From positions 100,013 to 164,012 of the forward strand of contig DHVG01000026.1 of assembly GCA_002412545.1 (NCBI GenBank): DNA of 64,000 bases, in the 5' to 3' direction. Below are positions 1-8,655 of this stretch, piece after piece. The position numbers and the translations under genes are program-made. The notes below the pieces were generated by a model. It was not told the DNA's origin. It was given only the letters and a program-made list of their open reading frames with translations, and searched no databases. The number at the start of each line of letters is the position of its first letter. Position 1 is the stretch's first letter. This stretch comes from Elusimicrobia bacterium UBA5214. Its GTDB lineage: Bacteria; Elusimicrobiota; UBA5214.

Positions 1-310
1 AGGAAAAAATTACCGGTAACCAATGTCCTGGGAGCGGTCCTTTCCAAAATGGAACAAGGTCAAAAGCAAGCGAACTAGCTAAAACAACTATCCCAATGTT
101 CACCAAGTTGTTCCCAATAAGGATTGCAGTTAAGATACGATTTGGTTCTTTTTGCCAAAGCAGGAGTCCCGGCACTAAAATTCGGTATTTATGTCGCAAG
201 GTGCGTAAATTATGTGCCGAAAGACTGGTGAGTGCTATCTCACTACCGGAAAAAAAGGCACTTAAAGAAAGAAAAAAGAAATAAAGAAATATTTTTATTG
301 TAAAAACCAT
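1..310 (-). CDS. DUF21/CNNM membrane protein, N-terminal part
   Basis: An open minus frame starts at an ATG at 310 and runs off the left edge. The translation begins MVFTIKIFLYFFFLSLSAFF and continues SGSEIALTSLSAHNLRTLR, then RILTAILIGNNLVNIGIVVL. These are the hydrophobic first helix, the S-E-x-A-L-x-S-L motif and the second helix of the DUF21 transmembrane domain of CNNM/CorC-type divalent-cation transporters. The next gene upstream (311-1369) is a paralogue with the same opening motifs, and its stop codon directly abuts this start, so the two are a tandem pair in one transcript. Only about 103 residues are visible; the CBS domains would lie outside the window. Ion specificity cannot be inferred. 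Confidence 0.8.
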   Translation of the reverse strand, partial: MVFTIKIFLYFFFLSLSAFFSGSEIALTSLSAHNLRTLRHKYRILVPGLLLWQKEPNRILTAILIGNNLVNIGIVVLASSLAFDLVPFWKGPLPGHWLPVIFS

Positions 311-1369
311 TTACCTTTTACCCCGTAAATCATACTCGTCTAAAATTTCACCAACCACTTCCTCCAAAACATCCTCTAAGGTTACCAGACCAACTGGTTG
401 CTGATTACTATCAACGACGACGAAAAGATTTACTTTCTCTTTTTTCAATTCTTCAAGGAACTCGCTTACTTTTTTTTCTTGAAGAATAAAATTTACCGGA
501 CGGACAATTTTTTCCAGCGCTACTTTCCCTTCTTTTTGCCAGAAGGAAAGTAACCCGCTCTCTTTTTGAAAAATTTCTCCACTTATTTTGCGAGTTTCCA
601 TAAATATCGGAAAGGTGAGCAAATCTTTAACATAAATATAGCCGATGATATTTTCTTTATTTTCCCGATAAATTGGTATTCGTGTTCGTCCGGTTTCTAT
701 TAAGTGGTCGATAAATAAACTCGGCTCTTCGCTAATATCTAAAGATTCAACTTTCTCCCAAGGGACCATAATTTGTTCAACTTTTAACTCACATAATTCT
801 ACTGTTTTGGTGAGCATTTTACCCGTTTCATCATCAACTGCTTTTTCTTCAAGTATATCTCGAATAAGAATCTTAATTTCTTCACGGGTAAGAAAAGACG
901 AGGAAGGAAGAATTGGACGAAAAAATTTTTGGATTAGGTAATTCACCAGATAATTAAGTGGGGCAAAGATTCTTAAAAATAGGGTCAATAAATAGGGACT
1001 TAGGGAAACAATTCTTTCGGGATAATGTCGCGCGAGTGTTTTCGGGGTGACCTCACCAAAGATAATAATTATCAGGGTTATACTTAACCAAGTAATTACT
1101 TCTACTAATTCTCTATTCAGTGAAGAAAAAGTATTCAAAACAGTATAGGTAGCGATACTGGAAAAGAGAGCATTTACGATGCTGTTCCCTACTAATATTG
1201 TAGTAAGCAAGTATTGGGGTTGACTTATCCAAAGTTCAAAAAAACGGTTAAATCTCTGGTTTTCATGGGCAAGTTTTTTAATTTTGAATTTAGACAGGGA
1301 AGCCAAAGCCGTCTCGGAAAGTGAAAAGAAACTACTTAGAAATAGAAGGGTGAGAAGAATGATTAACAA
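311..1369 (-). CDS. DUF21 + CBS domain protein (CNNM/HlyC-CorC family)
   Basis: 352 residues. The N-terminal DUF21 domain (about 1-170) starts with a hydrophobic helix, then LSETALASLSKFKIKKLAHE, then LLTTILVGNSIVNALFSS and LSITLIIIIFGEVTPKTLAR; the GEVTPKTLAR motif is characteristic of the family. Two CBS domains follow (about 195-345), starting at VEQIMVPWEKVESLDISEEP and ending VGLVTLEDVLEEVVGEILDE. Members are inner-membrane proteins linked to Mg/Co transport. The C-terminal CorC/HlyC domain found in longer relatives is absent, since the protein ends just after the second CBS domain. It forms a tandem pair with the truncated paralogue at 1-310. Confidence 0.88.
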   Translation of the reverse strand: MLIILLTLLFLSSFFSLSETALASLSKFKIKKLAHENQRFNRFFELWISQPQYLLTTILVGNSIVNALFSSIATYTVLNTFSSLNRELVEVITWLSITLIIIIFGEVTPKTLARHYPERIVSLSPYLLTLFLRIFAPLNYLVNYLIQKFFRPILPSSSFLTREEIKILIRDILEEKAVDDETGKMLTKTVELCELKVEQIMVPWEKVESLDISEEPSLFIDHLIETGRTRIPIYRENKENIIGYIYVKDLLTFPIFMETRKISGEIFQKESGLLSFWQKEGKVALEKIVRPVNFILQEKKVSEFLEELKKEKVNLFVVVDSNQQPVGLVTLEDVLEEVVGEILDEYDLRGKR

Positions 1370-1428
1370 TTTTTAAATGTTCCGCAAAAACGCCAAAAAA
1401 ATTATAAATCGCTAAGAAGTCTTTGGCG

Positions 1429-1893
1429 CTATAGCGGAGTTTGGCGATTTAACGTAGAAAGAAATCCTTTTAAAATTTTTTCCTGCATTGCCCACATCTT
1501 TTTTCGTTCTTTCGGGTTTTCATCACGCCAACCTAAACTATGCAGAACACCATGGATAATCAACCGGAGAATTTCTTCTTGATGAGTTTGCCGATATTCT
1601 TTTGCTTGTGCATAGGCACGTTCTGCAGAAATATAAATTTCAGATTCACTTGGAGAATAAGGAAAAACCAAAACATCCGTAGCCAGATTTACCTGACGAT
1701 AACGTTGATTTAAATCTCTAATTTTTTCATCCTCAATAAAAATTATCGTAAAATGGAATTGTCCCTGCCTCGTCGGCAGACTGGTCTTTTGATGAAGTTG
1801 GCTTAAGATATATTCAATTGCCGAAATAATCTCCCTTTTAGAAACTTCTAAGTTTACTTTGTCTTGTTGATTATAAACCTGAATTTTCGCCAT
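1429..1893 (-). CDS. ybeY: endoribonuclease YbeY with a palindrome-encoded insertion
   Basis: 154 residues, normal for YbeY, the metal-dependent RNase of 16S rRNA maturation and ribosome quality control. The signature reads LIIHGVLHSLGWRDENPKE. Two metal-binding His are present; the third ligand position is Asp, a variant I recall from Bacteroidetes-type homologues. Near residue 40 the protein contains SLPTRQGQFHF, encoded by a short palindrome (CTGCC-TCGTC-GGCAG at about 1770-1784) that looks inserted in frame. phoH lies 15 bp upstream, the usual phoH-ybeY pairing, so they are probably co-transcribed. Confidence 0.88.
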   Translation of the reverse strand: MAKIQVYNQQDKVNLEVSKREIISAIEYILSQLHQKTSLPTRQGQFHFTIIFIEDEKIRDLNQRYRQVNLATDVLVFPYSPSESEIYISAERAYAQAKEYRQTHQEEILRLIIHGVLHSLGWRDENPKERKKMWAMQEKILKGFLSTLNRQTPL

Positions 1894-1907
1894 AGATTAC
1901 TCAATAT

Positions 1908-2834
1908 TTAGCGTGGATGATTTTTTTCCCATTCTTCATAAGCACGAATTATTCGTTTGACTAACTCATGCCGAACAACATCAATTTCCGAAAAATAGAT
2001 GAACTTAATCTCAGATACATCTTTAAGTATTTCCTGCATTATCACCAGGCCGGAATATTTTTTATCTTCTAAATCAATTTGCGTAATATCACCAGTAATT
2101 ACGGTCTGCGAATCAAATCCTAAACGAGTAAGAAACATTTTCATCTGTTCAAAAGTAGTATTTTGTGCTTCATCAAGAATAATGAAAGCATTGTCTAAAG
2201 TTCTCCCACGCATATAAGCTAACGGAATAATTTCAATTACTTCTTCTTCGCGAAATTCCTGAAATTTTTCTGGTCCGAGCATAATATAAAAAGCATCATA
2301 AAGTGGTTTCAAATAAGGGTCTACTTTTTCATAAAAAGTGCCTGGGAGAAAACCTAATTTTTCGCCCGCCTCTACCACTGGACGAGTGAGAATAATCCTT
2401 GAAATTTTATTTTTTTCTAACGCCGCTAAAGCGCTGGCTACGGCTAAGTAGGTCTTCCCGGTTCCAGCTGGGCCAATTGCTACCACAAAATCATATTTTT
2501 TTATTGCTTCTACATATTTTCTCTGTTGGGCAGTTCTTGGCACAATAGGTTTTCCTCGTTCAGTTACATAAACCACGTTTTCTTCCGGATGAGTGTCAAT
2601 TGAAATTTCTCCAGTCTTCAATTGTTCACCTCCTCTTAATTTTATTCGCATTTCTTGGATTACCTCCAAGCACTTCACTACTTTTTTCTTCTCCCCACGA
2701 ATCGTCAAAGTATTTGAACGAGCGAAAATTTCTACTCCAAAGTTCCTCTCCAAATAGTGCAAATTCTGGTCATAAGGACCAAAAAGTTTCACCGCTTCTT
2801 CAATATTGTTTAATTCAATTTTCTTGGTTACCAT
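1908..2834 (-). CDS. phoH: PhoH-like ATPase
   Basis: 308 residues. The N-terminus (about 1-100) is a KH-like domain of PhoH/YbeZ proteins with FGVEIFARSNTLTIRGEKK. The ATPase core follows, with Walker A GPAGTGKTYLAVASALAAL (about residue 119), the conserved RIILTRPVVEAGEKLGFLPG, Walker B AFIILDEAQNTTFEQMKMFL and the sensor segment VITGDITQIDLEDKKYSGL. This family binds RNA and ATP and works with YbeY; the ybeY gene is immediately downstream. The start is the first ATG before the KH-like domain; no strong ribosome binding site is visible. Confidence 0.92.
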   Translation of the reverse strand: MVTKKIELNNIEEAVKLFGPYDQNLHYLERNFGVEIFARSNTLTIRGEKKKVVKCLEVIQEMRIKLRGGEQLKTGEISIDTHPEENVVYVTERGKPIVPRTAQQRKYVEAIKKYDFVVAIGPAGTGKTYLAVASALAALEKNKISRIILTRPVVEAGEKLGFLPGTFYEKVDPYLKPLYDAFYIMLGPEKFQEFREEEVIEIIPLAYMRGRTLDNAFIILDEAQNTTFEQMKMFLTRLGFDSQTVITGDITQIDLEDKKYSGLVIMQEILKDVSEIKFIYFSEIDVVRHELVKRIIRAYEEWEKNHPR

Positions 2835-2842
2835 TTTTTACT

Positions 2843-2932
2843 GACAAACTCTAAATCCTAAGCACGAAATTCTAAACAAATTCAAATGACCGAAATCCAA
2901 AGTCCAAAATACTGTTTAGGATTTAGAATTTT
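2843..2932. repeat. intergenic palindrome of the CTAAATCCTAAA word family
   Basis: The gap between aspS and phoH is built from degenerate words of the type CTCTAAATCCTAAGCAC, AAATTCTAAACAAATTC and AAATCCAAAGTCC, closed by GTTTAGGATTTAGAATTT. The first and last words are complementary, giving a long imperfect hairpin. A close relative lies between acsB and acsA (about 47241-47315). No gene is seen. Confidence 0.7.
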
Positions 2933-2967
2933 TTTGTAACCATCTCACTTATCTGTGGGAATCTGCG

Positions 2968-4773
2968 TCAGATTTTTTTCAGCGCAATCTGCGTTTTTAT
3001 AGAAAGTTCTTTTAATTGTTTTTCGCTTACTTCGGCGGGGGCGCCAGTCAACGGACATACTGCTTTCTGTGTCTTAGGAAAAGCAATTGTATCCCGAATT
3101 GAATCTTCACCACAGATGAGCGCAACTAAACGGTCTAAACCTAAAGCAATACCCCCGTGTGGTGGTGCACCATATTCTAATGCTTCCAAGAGAAAACCAA
3201 ACCGTTCTTTTGCTTCTTCCGGTGGAATCTGTAAAAGAGTAAAAATTTTTTCTTGTAATTCGCGCTGATGGATACGGATACTCCCGCCACCGATTTCTTC
3301 ACCGTTCAAAACTAAATCATAAGCACGAGCACGAATCTGGTTAATTGGTGATTGGTGATTGGCGATTGGTGATTGGGAAAAGAAAGATAAGTCTTCTTCT
3401 TTAGGTGAAGTGAAAGGATGATGACAGGAAACCCAGCGTTTTTCTTCCTCCGAGTATTCAAAAAGTGGAAAATTAGTTATCCAAGCAAACACGAATTTTC
3501 GCGAATTGTTAGAAGCACACGAATTTTCACGAATTAAACCCAATTTCTGTGCCAGTTCATTTCGTAAACAGCCAAGCCAAGACGAAGCTAAATCTGGTTT
3601 ATCGGCAAGGAAAAAGAGTATTTCGCCGGTTTTAAAAGAAAATATTTGTTTAGTTTTTTCTACTTCTTCCGGTGAAAAAAATTTTAAAATTGGTGATTCC
3701 AGTTCTGAAGCATATTTTATCCAACTTAATCCTTGCGCACCTTGACTCTTAACAAAAGTAATCAGTTCATCAATTTCTTTATTATTAAATTTTGCTTCTA
3801 CTTTCAGTCCACGCACTACACCACCTTCTTTAATTTTCTCACGAAAAATACGATAATTCGTATTTTGAAAAATTTCGCTAAGGTCTTTTATCTCTAAACT
3901 AAACCGCAAATCCGGTTTATCCGTCCCATAGGTTAAAATTGCTTTTTCATAATCCATTCGCGGGAAAGGAAGAGAAATTTTCTCGGTAAACACTTCAGCA
4001 AAAACTTTAGCAAGCATCTGCTCAGTCAAAGAGAAGATATCCTCCTCATCAACAAAACTTGCCTCTAAATCAATCTGGGTAAATTCCGGTTGCCGGTCAG
4101 CACGCAAATCTTCATCACGGAAACAACGGACAATTTGGAAATATTTTTCTATCCCGCCACACATCAGGATTTGTTTAAAAAGTTGTGGTGACTGTGGTAA
4201 AGCATAAAATTTACCCGGATTAAGCCGCGCCGGGACAAGAAAATCTCTCGCTCCTTCGGGTGTAGATTTAGTCAGGAAAGGTGTCTCAATTTCCAGAAAA
4301 CCTTGTTCAGTTAAGAAATTACGAATCGTCTGGCATATTTTATGGCGGAGGGTTAAATTTTTTTGTAATCGCTGACGCCGTAAATCTAAATACCGATATT
4401 TTAATCTTACTTCTTCGCTAACCTGAGCAAATTCGGAAACGACAAAAGGCGGTGTCTTGGCGGGATTTAAAATTCCCAGTTTTTCAGCAATAATTTCAAT
4501 TTCACCGGTAGGAAGATTAGGATTTACTGTTCCCGACGGACGTTCTCTTATTTTACCTTCAAGAGAAATAACATACTCGCTCCCTAAACTTTTTACTTTT
4601 TCAAAATCAGCAAAGTCAGGAGAAAAAACTACCTGCACAATCCCGGAACGGTCTCGTAAATCAAGAAAAAGTAAACCTCCGTGGTCACGCAAACTATCCA
4701 CCCAACCACAAAGTTTAACTTTTTCTCCAATATTTATTTTTCTTAAATTGCCGCAATAATGTGTTCGTCTCAT
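2968..4773 (-). CDS. aspS: aspartyl-tRNA synthetase with repeat-derived insertions
   Basis: 601 residues, the bacterial length. The OB-fold anticodon-binding domain (about 1-110) begins MRRTHYCGNLRKINIGEKVK; class II motif 2 region is FQIVRCFRDEDLRADRQPEF with TQIDLEASF, the GAD domain lies near 280-420, and motif 3 is GGIALGLDRLVALICGEDSI. It charges tRNA-Asp, or tRNA-Asp and tRNA-Asn if non-discriminating. Two segments look foreign: NSCASNNSRKFVFAW (coded by cacgaatt-type words near 3490-3537) and SQSPIANHQSPINQ (coded by tandem TTGGTGATTGG words at 3344-3378). Both words also occur elsewhere in the window. The frame and catalytic motifs are intact. Confidence 0.95.
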   Translation of the reverse strand: MRRTHYCGNLRKINIGEKVKLCGWVDSLRDHGGLLFLDLRDRSGIVQVVFSPDFADFEKVKSLGSEYVISLEGKIRERPSGTVNPNLPTGEIEIIAEKLGILNPAKTPPFVVSEFAQVSEEVRLKYRYLDLRRQRLQKNLTLRHKICQTIRNFLTEQGFLEIETPFLTKSTPEGARDFLVPARLNPGKFYALPQSPQLFKQILMCGGIEKYFQIVRCFRDEDLRADRQPEFTQIDLEASFVDEEDIFSLTEQMLAKVFAEVFTEKISLPFPRMDYEKAILTYGTDKPDLRFSLEIKDLSEIFQNTNYRIFREKIKEGGVVRGLKVEAKFNNKEIDELITFVKSQGAQGLSWIKYASELESPILKFFSPEEVEKTKQIFSFKTGEILFFLADKPDLASSWLGCLRNELAQKLGLIRENSCASNNSRKFVFAWITNFPLFEYSEEEKRWVSCHHPFTSPKEEDLSFFSQSPIANHQSPINQIRARAYDLVLNGEEIGGGSIRIHQRELQEKIFTLLQIPPEEAKERFGFLLEALEYGAPPHGGIALGLDRLVALICGEDSIRDTIAFPKTQKAVCPLTGAPAEVSEKQLKELSIKTQIALKKI

Positions 4774-4996
4774 CTTACTGACGCTAAAACGCTAAATAGT
4801 CACAAAAACGCGAAAGCAAACATCCGCAAAAGCGCCAAAAGATTTTTTGGTGATTTCGCGTCGAAAAAATTTTGGCGGTTTAGCGATATTTTACAATTTG
4901 GCGACGAATCTATTTTGGCGATTTGGCGTTAATAAAAATAGTTTAACAAAATTCAAAGGAAAAATCAAGGCAAGAATAATTTGCGGGAGGGATGAA
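4774..4996. repeat. intergenic TTTGGCG/CGCCAAA word repeats
   Basis: The gap between the HNH gene and aspS contains words such as CGCTAAAACGCTAAATAG, AAAAGCGCCAAAAG, TTTTGGCGGTTTAGCG and TTTGGCGATTTGGCG, whose left and right halves are complementary. The same words fill gaps at 1370-1440, 16718-16834, 19360-19400 and 22722-22860. No open frame or RNA gene was recognised. Confidence 0.65.
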
Positions 4997-5596
4997 TTAT
5001 TCTTTCTCTAATTCTACATTCCAGTAGGCTTGGTCAATGAATTTTTGCCAAGAAGTTTTTTTCCTGATCGCAAGACGAAGAACAAGTGAACAGGAACCCC
5101 ACCATTTTGGTTTGGAAGGTTTAATGAGAAGTTTCATTCCCATTTCTCCAAGGAGGGAGTTACCTTTTTTTAGGTTACAGGAAATACAGGCAGTAACTAC
5201 ATTCAGCCAGTCAGTTTTACCACCACGACTACGCGGAACAATATGGTCAAGGTTAAGGTCACTGGAGGAAAATTTCTTTCCACAGTAACAACAACGATAC
5301 CCATAATGTTCGTAAATATTTTTGCGGGTAAATTTTACTTCATTATCCGGTAATTTATCATAAAATTTTAGAGCAATCACTTCCGGGATGGCAATTCGGA
5401 AACTCGGTGTATGAACGAAACCATTGGGATGCTCCTTAATATACTGAGAAAGTTCACACCAATCTTCAAAATCGTAAGTGCGATATTCTTCATCAACAAC
5501 TTGTGCACGGTCTAAATAGACCAGTGTGATTGCTCTTCGCCAGTCAGTAACCTGAATTGCTGCAAAATTACGATTCAATACTAAAACATCACTCAT
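4997..5596 (-). CDS. HNH endonuclease family protein
   Basis: 199 residues. An N-terminal region of unknown role (VLNRNFAAIQVTDWRRAITL) is followed by a clear HNH module at about 108-155: YGYRCCYCGKKFSSSDLNLD, then HIVPRSRGGKTDWLNVVTAC and ISCNLKKGN. The CxxC...DHIVP...CxxCN pattern gives the metal-binding and catalytic residues. This small stand-alone HNH type is common in bacterial chromosomes, often annotated only as HNH endonuclease; its physiological role is not established. Neighbours give no further hint. Confidence 0.88.
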   Translation of the reverse strand: MSDVLVLNRNFAAIQVTDWRRAITLVYLDRAQVVDEEYRTYDFEDWCELSQYIKEHPNGFVHTPSFRIAIPEVIALKFYDKLPDNEVKFTRKNIYEHYGYRCCYCGKKFSSSDLNLDHIVPRSRGGKTDWLNVVTACISCNLKKGNSLLGEMGMKLLIKPSKPKWWGSCSLVLRLAIRKKTSWQKFIDQAYWNVELEKE

Positions 5597-5654
5597 CTTT
5601 TTCTATAAAAACTCGATTGCAACGATTGACGACCCGATTACAGTGATTTAATAA

Positions 5655-5757
5655 CCCTTATCACCGCGTAGGTGATAGGGGGTCATTCTCAATGGCCTTA
5701 TTGTAGAAAAAAAGGGGAGGATTGTCAACCCCGTAAAGATTTTCAATCTACGGGGTT
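5655..5757. repeat. two intergenic hairpins
   Basis: Hairpin 1 at 5655-5680 pairs CCCTTATCACC with GGTGATAGGG over a 5-nt loop. Hairpin 2 at about 5727-5757 pairs AACCCCGTA with TACGGGGTT and overlaps the stop codon of the minus gene at 5756. It could stop transcription of that gene, but on the minus strand no T-run follows it, so an intrinsic terminator is not certain. Confidence 0.55.
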
Positions 5758-6982
5758 AAAAAATCCATTCTTTTTTCTTTTTTTCTTCAGTTAAAGCGAG
5801 AGAGATTTTTTTGCGTGTACCTTCAGGAAGAAGAGAATTATTTTTTAACTTGTTTAATACCTCAAGTAAGGTTCTTTTCACTCCAAAGTCAGACTCAGAA
5901 AAGATACTCAATAAGAGGTCAACTATTTCCGGATTGCCAATTTCAGCCAGCGCTAACACTGTATTCAGACGCACCGCAGGATTATCATGTTTGAGCATTT
6001 CTTTTAAGGATTTTAGTGCCAATTCAGGATTGAACTGGTATAAGGAAACTGCCGCTTTGAGCATTCGTTGCCTTGCTTCCAATAAACTTGTTGGTTCAGT
6101 ATTAGCAACTTCTGTACCTCTTAATTCGGAGAGTATTCTTTCCTGCTGTTGTAAAAGTAGAGATTCGCCTACTGTTTTTGTTTTTCTTTTAGGGGTAATT
6201 TTTTTTAGTTCGCTAAAAATGTCGGCTTTAATTTTTTCTAAACCAAGTTTAATATTTCTTTCTAACTCTTCCTTCTCTTCTTCAGAAGATTTCATCTGGA
6301 AAGCATTAACTTTTTTCATTTCTTCATCAAGGTGCTCAAAACTACTTTTCAAAGTTTGGGTAGTTGTAGCGATATCTTTTTTTAGTTTTTTAAAACGTAA
6401 ACTTATAATAATTAAAGAAAGTAAAAGAAGAAAAAAGAACAAACTAAGAAAACCTAAAAAGAAGAAGAATTCTCTTTTTGATAATTTATATTCTTTTGCG
6501 GGAAGAAAAATTACTCTATCTTTAGTGATAATTTTTGGTTCTTGGTATACCAGCGGAGGTTGTTTTTTTATTTCCTCTTTCGGAGCCACTCCTTTGGTTG
6601 GTTCTTTAGATTCGGGAGTGAATTTCCCGACTAAACTTTTTACCAGATTATAGAGTTCATCAATTTCCTTGTTCTCCGGGGCATATTTTTTTGCTTTTTC
6701 TAAATAATTATATGCAGAATGATAGTTTCGTTTAAGATAGAAATACTCTCCTGCTTCATAAAGTATTTTTACCAAAAAATCTTTGATTTTTTTATTCTCT
6801 GCTTTGAGTTCCAATGCTTTCTCTAAATTTTCTGCCGCTTTACTGAAGTTGCTCCGGAGATATTCTTCAGTAGCGGCATTAAAATATATCTCAACCTTAG
6901 ATGCTCCTTGAGCATAAACAATTGCTTGCATAGTCAAACAAAAAATAATGAAAAATAAAAGAAGAATTTCTCTTTGTTTCAT
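5756..6982 (-). CDS. membrane-anchored TPR / HEAT-repeat protein
   Basis: 408 residues. A signal peptide (LLLFFIIFCLTMQAIVYA) precedes two TPR units (about 30-120, with FNAATEEYLRSNFSKAAENL and YHSAYNYLEKAKKYAPENKE). A transmembrane helix lies at about 175-198 (FLGFLSLFFFLLLLSLIIIS), then a charged coiled coil (200-290) and a C-terminal HEAT-type segment (about 325-400: NPAVRLNTVLALAEIGNPEI). The topology suggests periplasmic TPRs and a cytoplasmic HEAT scaffold. It overlaps the preceding PorV-like gene by 4 bp (ATGA-type), so the two are co-translated. The catalytic role, if any, is unknown. Confidence 0.75.
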   Translation of the reverse strand: MKQREILLLFFIIFCLTMQAIVYAQGASKVEIYFNAATEEYLRSNFSKAAENLEKALELKAENKKIKDFLVKILYEAGEYFYLKRNYHSAYNYLEKAKKYAPENKEIDELYNLVKSLVGKFTPESKEPTKGVAPKEEIKKQPPLVYQEPKIITKDRVIFLPAKEYKLSKREFFFFLGFLSLFFFLLLLSLIIISLRFKKLKKDIATTTQTLKSSFEHLDEEMKKVNAFQMKSSEEEKEELERNIKLGLEKIKADIFSELKKITPKRKTKTVGESLLLQQQERILSELRGTEVANTEPTSLLEARQRMLKAAVSLYQFNPELALKSLKEMLKHDNPAVRLNTVLALAEIGNPEIVDLLLSIFSESDFGVKRTLLEVLNKLKNNSLLPEGTRKKISLALTEEKKKKEWIF

Positions 6983-8655
6983 TGTTTCTGTTCCTTTTGA
7001 GACGATTGTCCCTCACTCGGATAGAATTCTAAAATTGTTTGTAAACGACGGAGCAAAGTTGTCGCTTCTTCCTCTTTCGGGTCAAGTTTTAATACTTCAA
7101 AAAATGCTTCCTTTGCTTCTGAATATTTTCTTTCAGCGAGATAAACCTGTCCCTGGGCAAGAAAGTAAAGTATTTTTGCTTTTTCGTGTTCTGGATAGTA
7201 TTCAAGTGCTTTCTTTAATGTCTCAAGGACACGGGAATAAAACTTCTTTTCATAAAAATTTTTCGCTAAGAAATACGATTTCTCGGCTAAATCTTTACGG
7301 GATAATTCGTCAACTTCGCGGTTAAGAATTTTTGCTTCTTTATTTGTTGGGTCAAGAGTAAGAATTCTTTCTAATTCTTTTTGTGCTTCTTGATAATTTT
7401 TCTCTTCTAAATACTTTTTAACCAAAATAAGTCCGGTGGTTATTTCTTGCTCTTTAGCAATTCTCTCTTTTTCTAAAAGGATCTTTTTCTTTTCTCCATC
7501 TAACTTCTCTTCATCTGCTTTTTTCTCTTTTTGCCAGGTTTCTTTCTCTTCTTTTAGTCTTTTTTCTTCTTGGTAAGGTAGAAATCCGTAACGGTAAGCC
7601 ACACTTAAACGATGGGTCAAATCAATCCGGTGTAAAGACACCGCGTAATCAAAATTGAAATTATTTGTCTTTAGACCAAAACCAGCAGCAATTTCTTTAT
7701 AACTTATCCCAACACGTAAAACAAATAAAGGAAAAATTTTATATTCCACTCCGCTTGACCAATAGAAAACTTTATATTTACCAAAAGGGTCTAAAAGATT
7801 AAGGTCACTTGACCAGAGAAGACGGTTCTTCAAATACGAACAAATTATACCAAATTTTATATTTAAGGGAAAATTTTCTTTTTCTTCATTTAATTGTAAT
7901 TCTGCCGGAATAAGATTCTGTAGAGTTAATCCATAAGTTATTCTTTTTGAAAAATGATACTTAACTCCCAAGTCCATTCCTACACCACGGGTAGAATAAT
8001 CAGCAATTTCTTGGTTGACAATTTTCAAGTTTAATCCCCCGTCTATAAATGAATTGAATTTTTTTGCATAAGTGAGGAAAAAAACATTTTCTAATTCGTG
8101 GAATTTGACTCCACTTAGTGACCATTGGGAAGTCTTTTCTACCTCTGCTGACTGTAATGCAAGGACACTTAACCCAAAAATATTTCTTTCGTCCAACGGA
8201 TAAACAAAACTCAAATATCCATAATCAGTATGCAAAAAGAGACGAGTATAAAGAAATGATGTCTCAATAAAATGAATTCCAGCTAAACCAGCTGGGTTCC
8301 AGTACGCACCACTGGCATCATCAGAAAGTGCAGTGTAAGCATTAGCTAAACCAGCCGCACGCGCATTAGCAGTAAAAGTAATTAAATATTCGCCGGGGTA
8401 ACCGGCTCTGCCTTTGCTTTGCCAGAAAGGTGAATCCAGTGCAAAACAGCAAGTAGAAAGTAGTAAGTAGTAAGTAGCAAGTAAAAAACAAGAGATAAAT
8501 TTTTTTCCGCCCGTCCGATGACTCCGATCCGAGGATTCCGAAGAATCTCGGATTCCTTCGGAAAGAGGATGAGTATCGGTCCGAAGAACTCCGATAGTCG
8601 TTTTCGGACTCATCGGAGACTCCTTCGGAGAGGCGGACTTCACTTCGTTTCGCAT
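6979..8655 (-). CDS. PorV/UPF0164-like outer-membrane protein with C-terminal TPRs
   Basis: 558 residues from ATG 8655, which has an AAGGA ribosome binding site 7 nt upstream. The core (about 80-360) starts EYLITFTANARAAGLANAYT and continues ALSDDASGAYWNPAGLAGI, the hallmark of PorV/PorQ/UPF0164 beta-barrels. A coiled stretch (370-410) and TPR units follow. A hydrophobic signal-like segment KKFISCFLLATYYLLLSTCC sits at about 51-70, not at the N-terminus. Residues 4-48 are encoded by a palindromic repeat (8510-8640), and the signal segment itself by tandem ACTTACT words (8455-8485). Either repeats rebuilt the N-terminus or translation starts elsewhere; no alternative start with a ribosome binding site was found. 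Confidence 0.78.
   Translation of the reverse strand: MRNEVKSASPKESPMSPKTTIGVLRTDTHPLSEGIRDSSESSDRSHRTGGKKFISCFLLATYYLLLSTCCFALDSPFWQSKGRAGYPGEYLITFTANARAAGLANAYTALSDDASGAYWNPAGLAGIHFIETSFLYTRLFLHTDYGYLSFVYPLDERNIFGLSVLALQSAEVEKTSQWSLSGVKFHELENVFFLTYAKKFNSFIDGGLNLKIVNQEIADYSTRGVGMDLGVKYHFSKRITYGLTLQNLIPAELQLNEEKENFPLNIKFGIICSYLKNRLLWSSDLNLLDPFGKYKVFYWSSGVEYKIFPLFVLRVGISYKEIAAGFGLKTNNFNFDYAVSLHRIDLTHRLSVAYRYGFLPYQEEKRLKEEKETWQKEKKADEEKLDGEKKKILLEKERIAKEQEITTGLILVKKYLEEKNYQEAQKELERILTLDPTNKEAKILNREVDELSRKDLAEKSYFLAKNFYEKKFYSRVLETLKKALEYYPEHEKAKILYFLAQGQVYLAERKYSEAKEAFFEVLKLDPKEEEATTLLRRLQTILEFYPSEGQSSQKEQKQ
8510..8640. repeat. palindromic repeat inside the 5' end of the PorV-like gene
   Basis: Words such as GACTCCGATCCGAGGATTCC, GAATCTCGGATTCCTTCGG, CGGTCCGAAGAACTCCGAT and GGACTCATCGGAGACTCC are mutually complementary and give several alternative hairpins. 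The stretch encodes low-complexity peptide (SSESSDRSH) unlike the rest of the protein. It is the same kind of sequence as the intergenic palindromes of this window. Confidence 0.65.

Noticed and set aside
1429..1893. YbeY inactive because the third metal His is Asp
   Set aside because: Asp at this position is, to my knowledge, a normal variant in some YbeY groups, so loss of function is not implied.
5727..5757. Intrinsic terminator of the TPR/HEAT gene
   Set aside because: The hairpin is strong, but no T-run follows on the minus strand; listed only as a hairpin.
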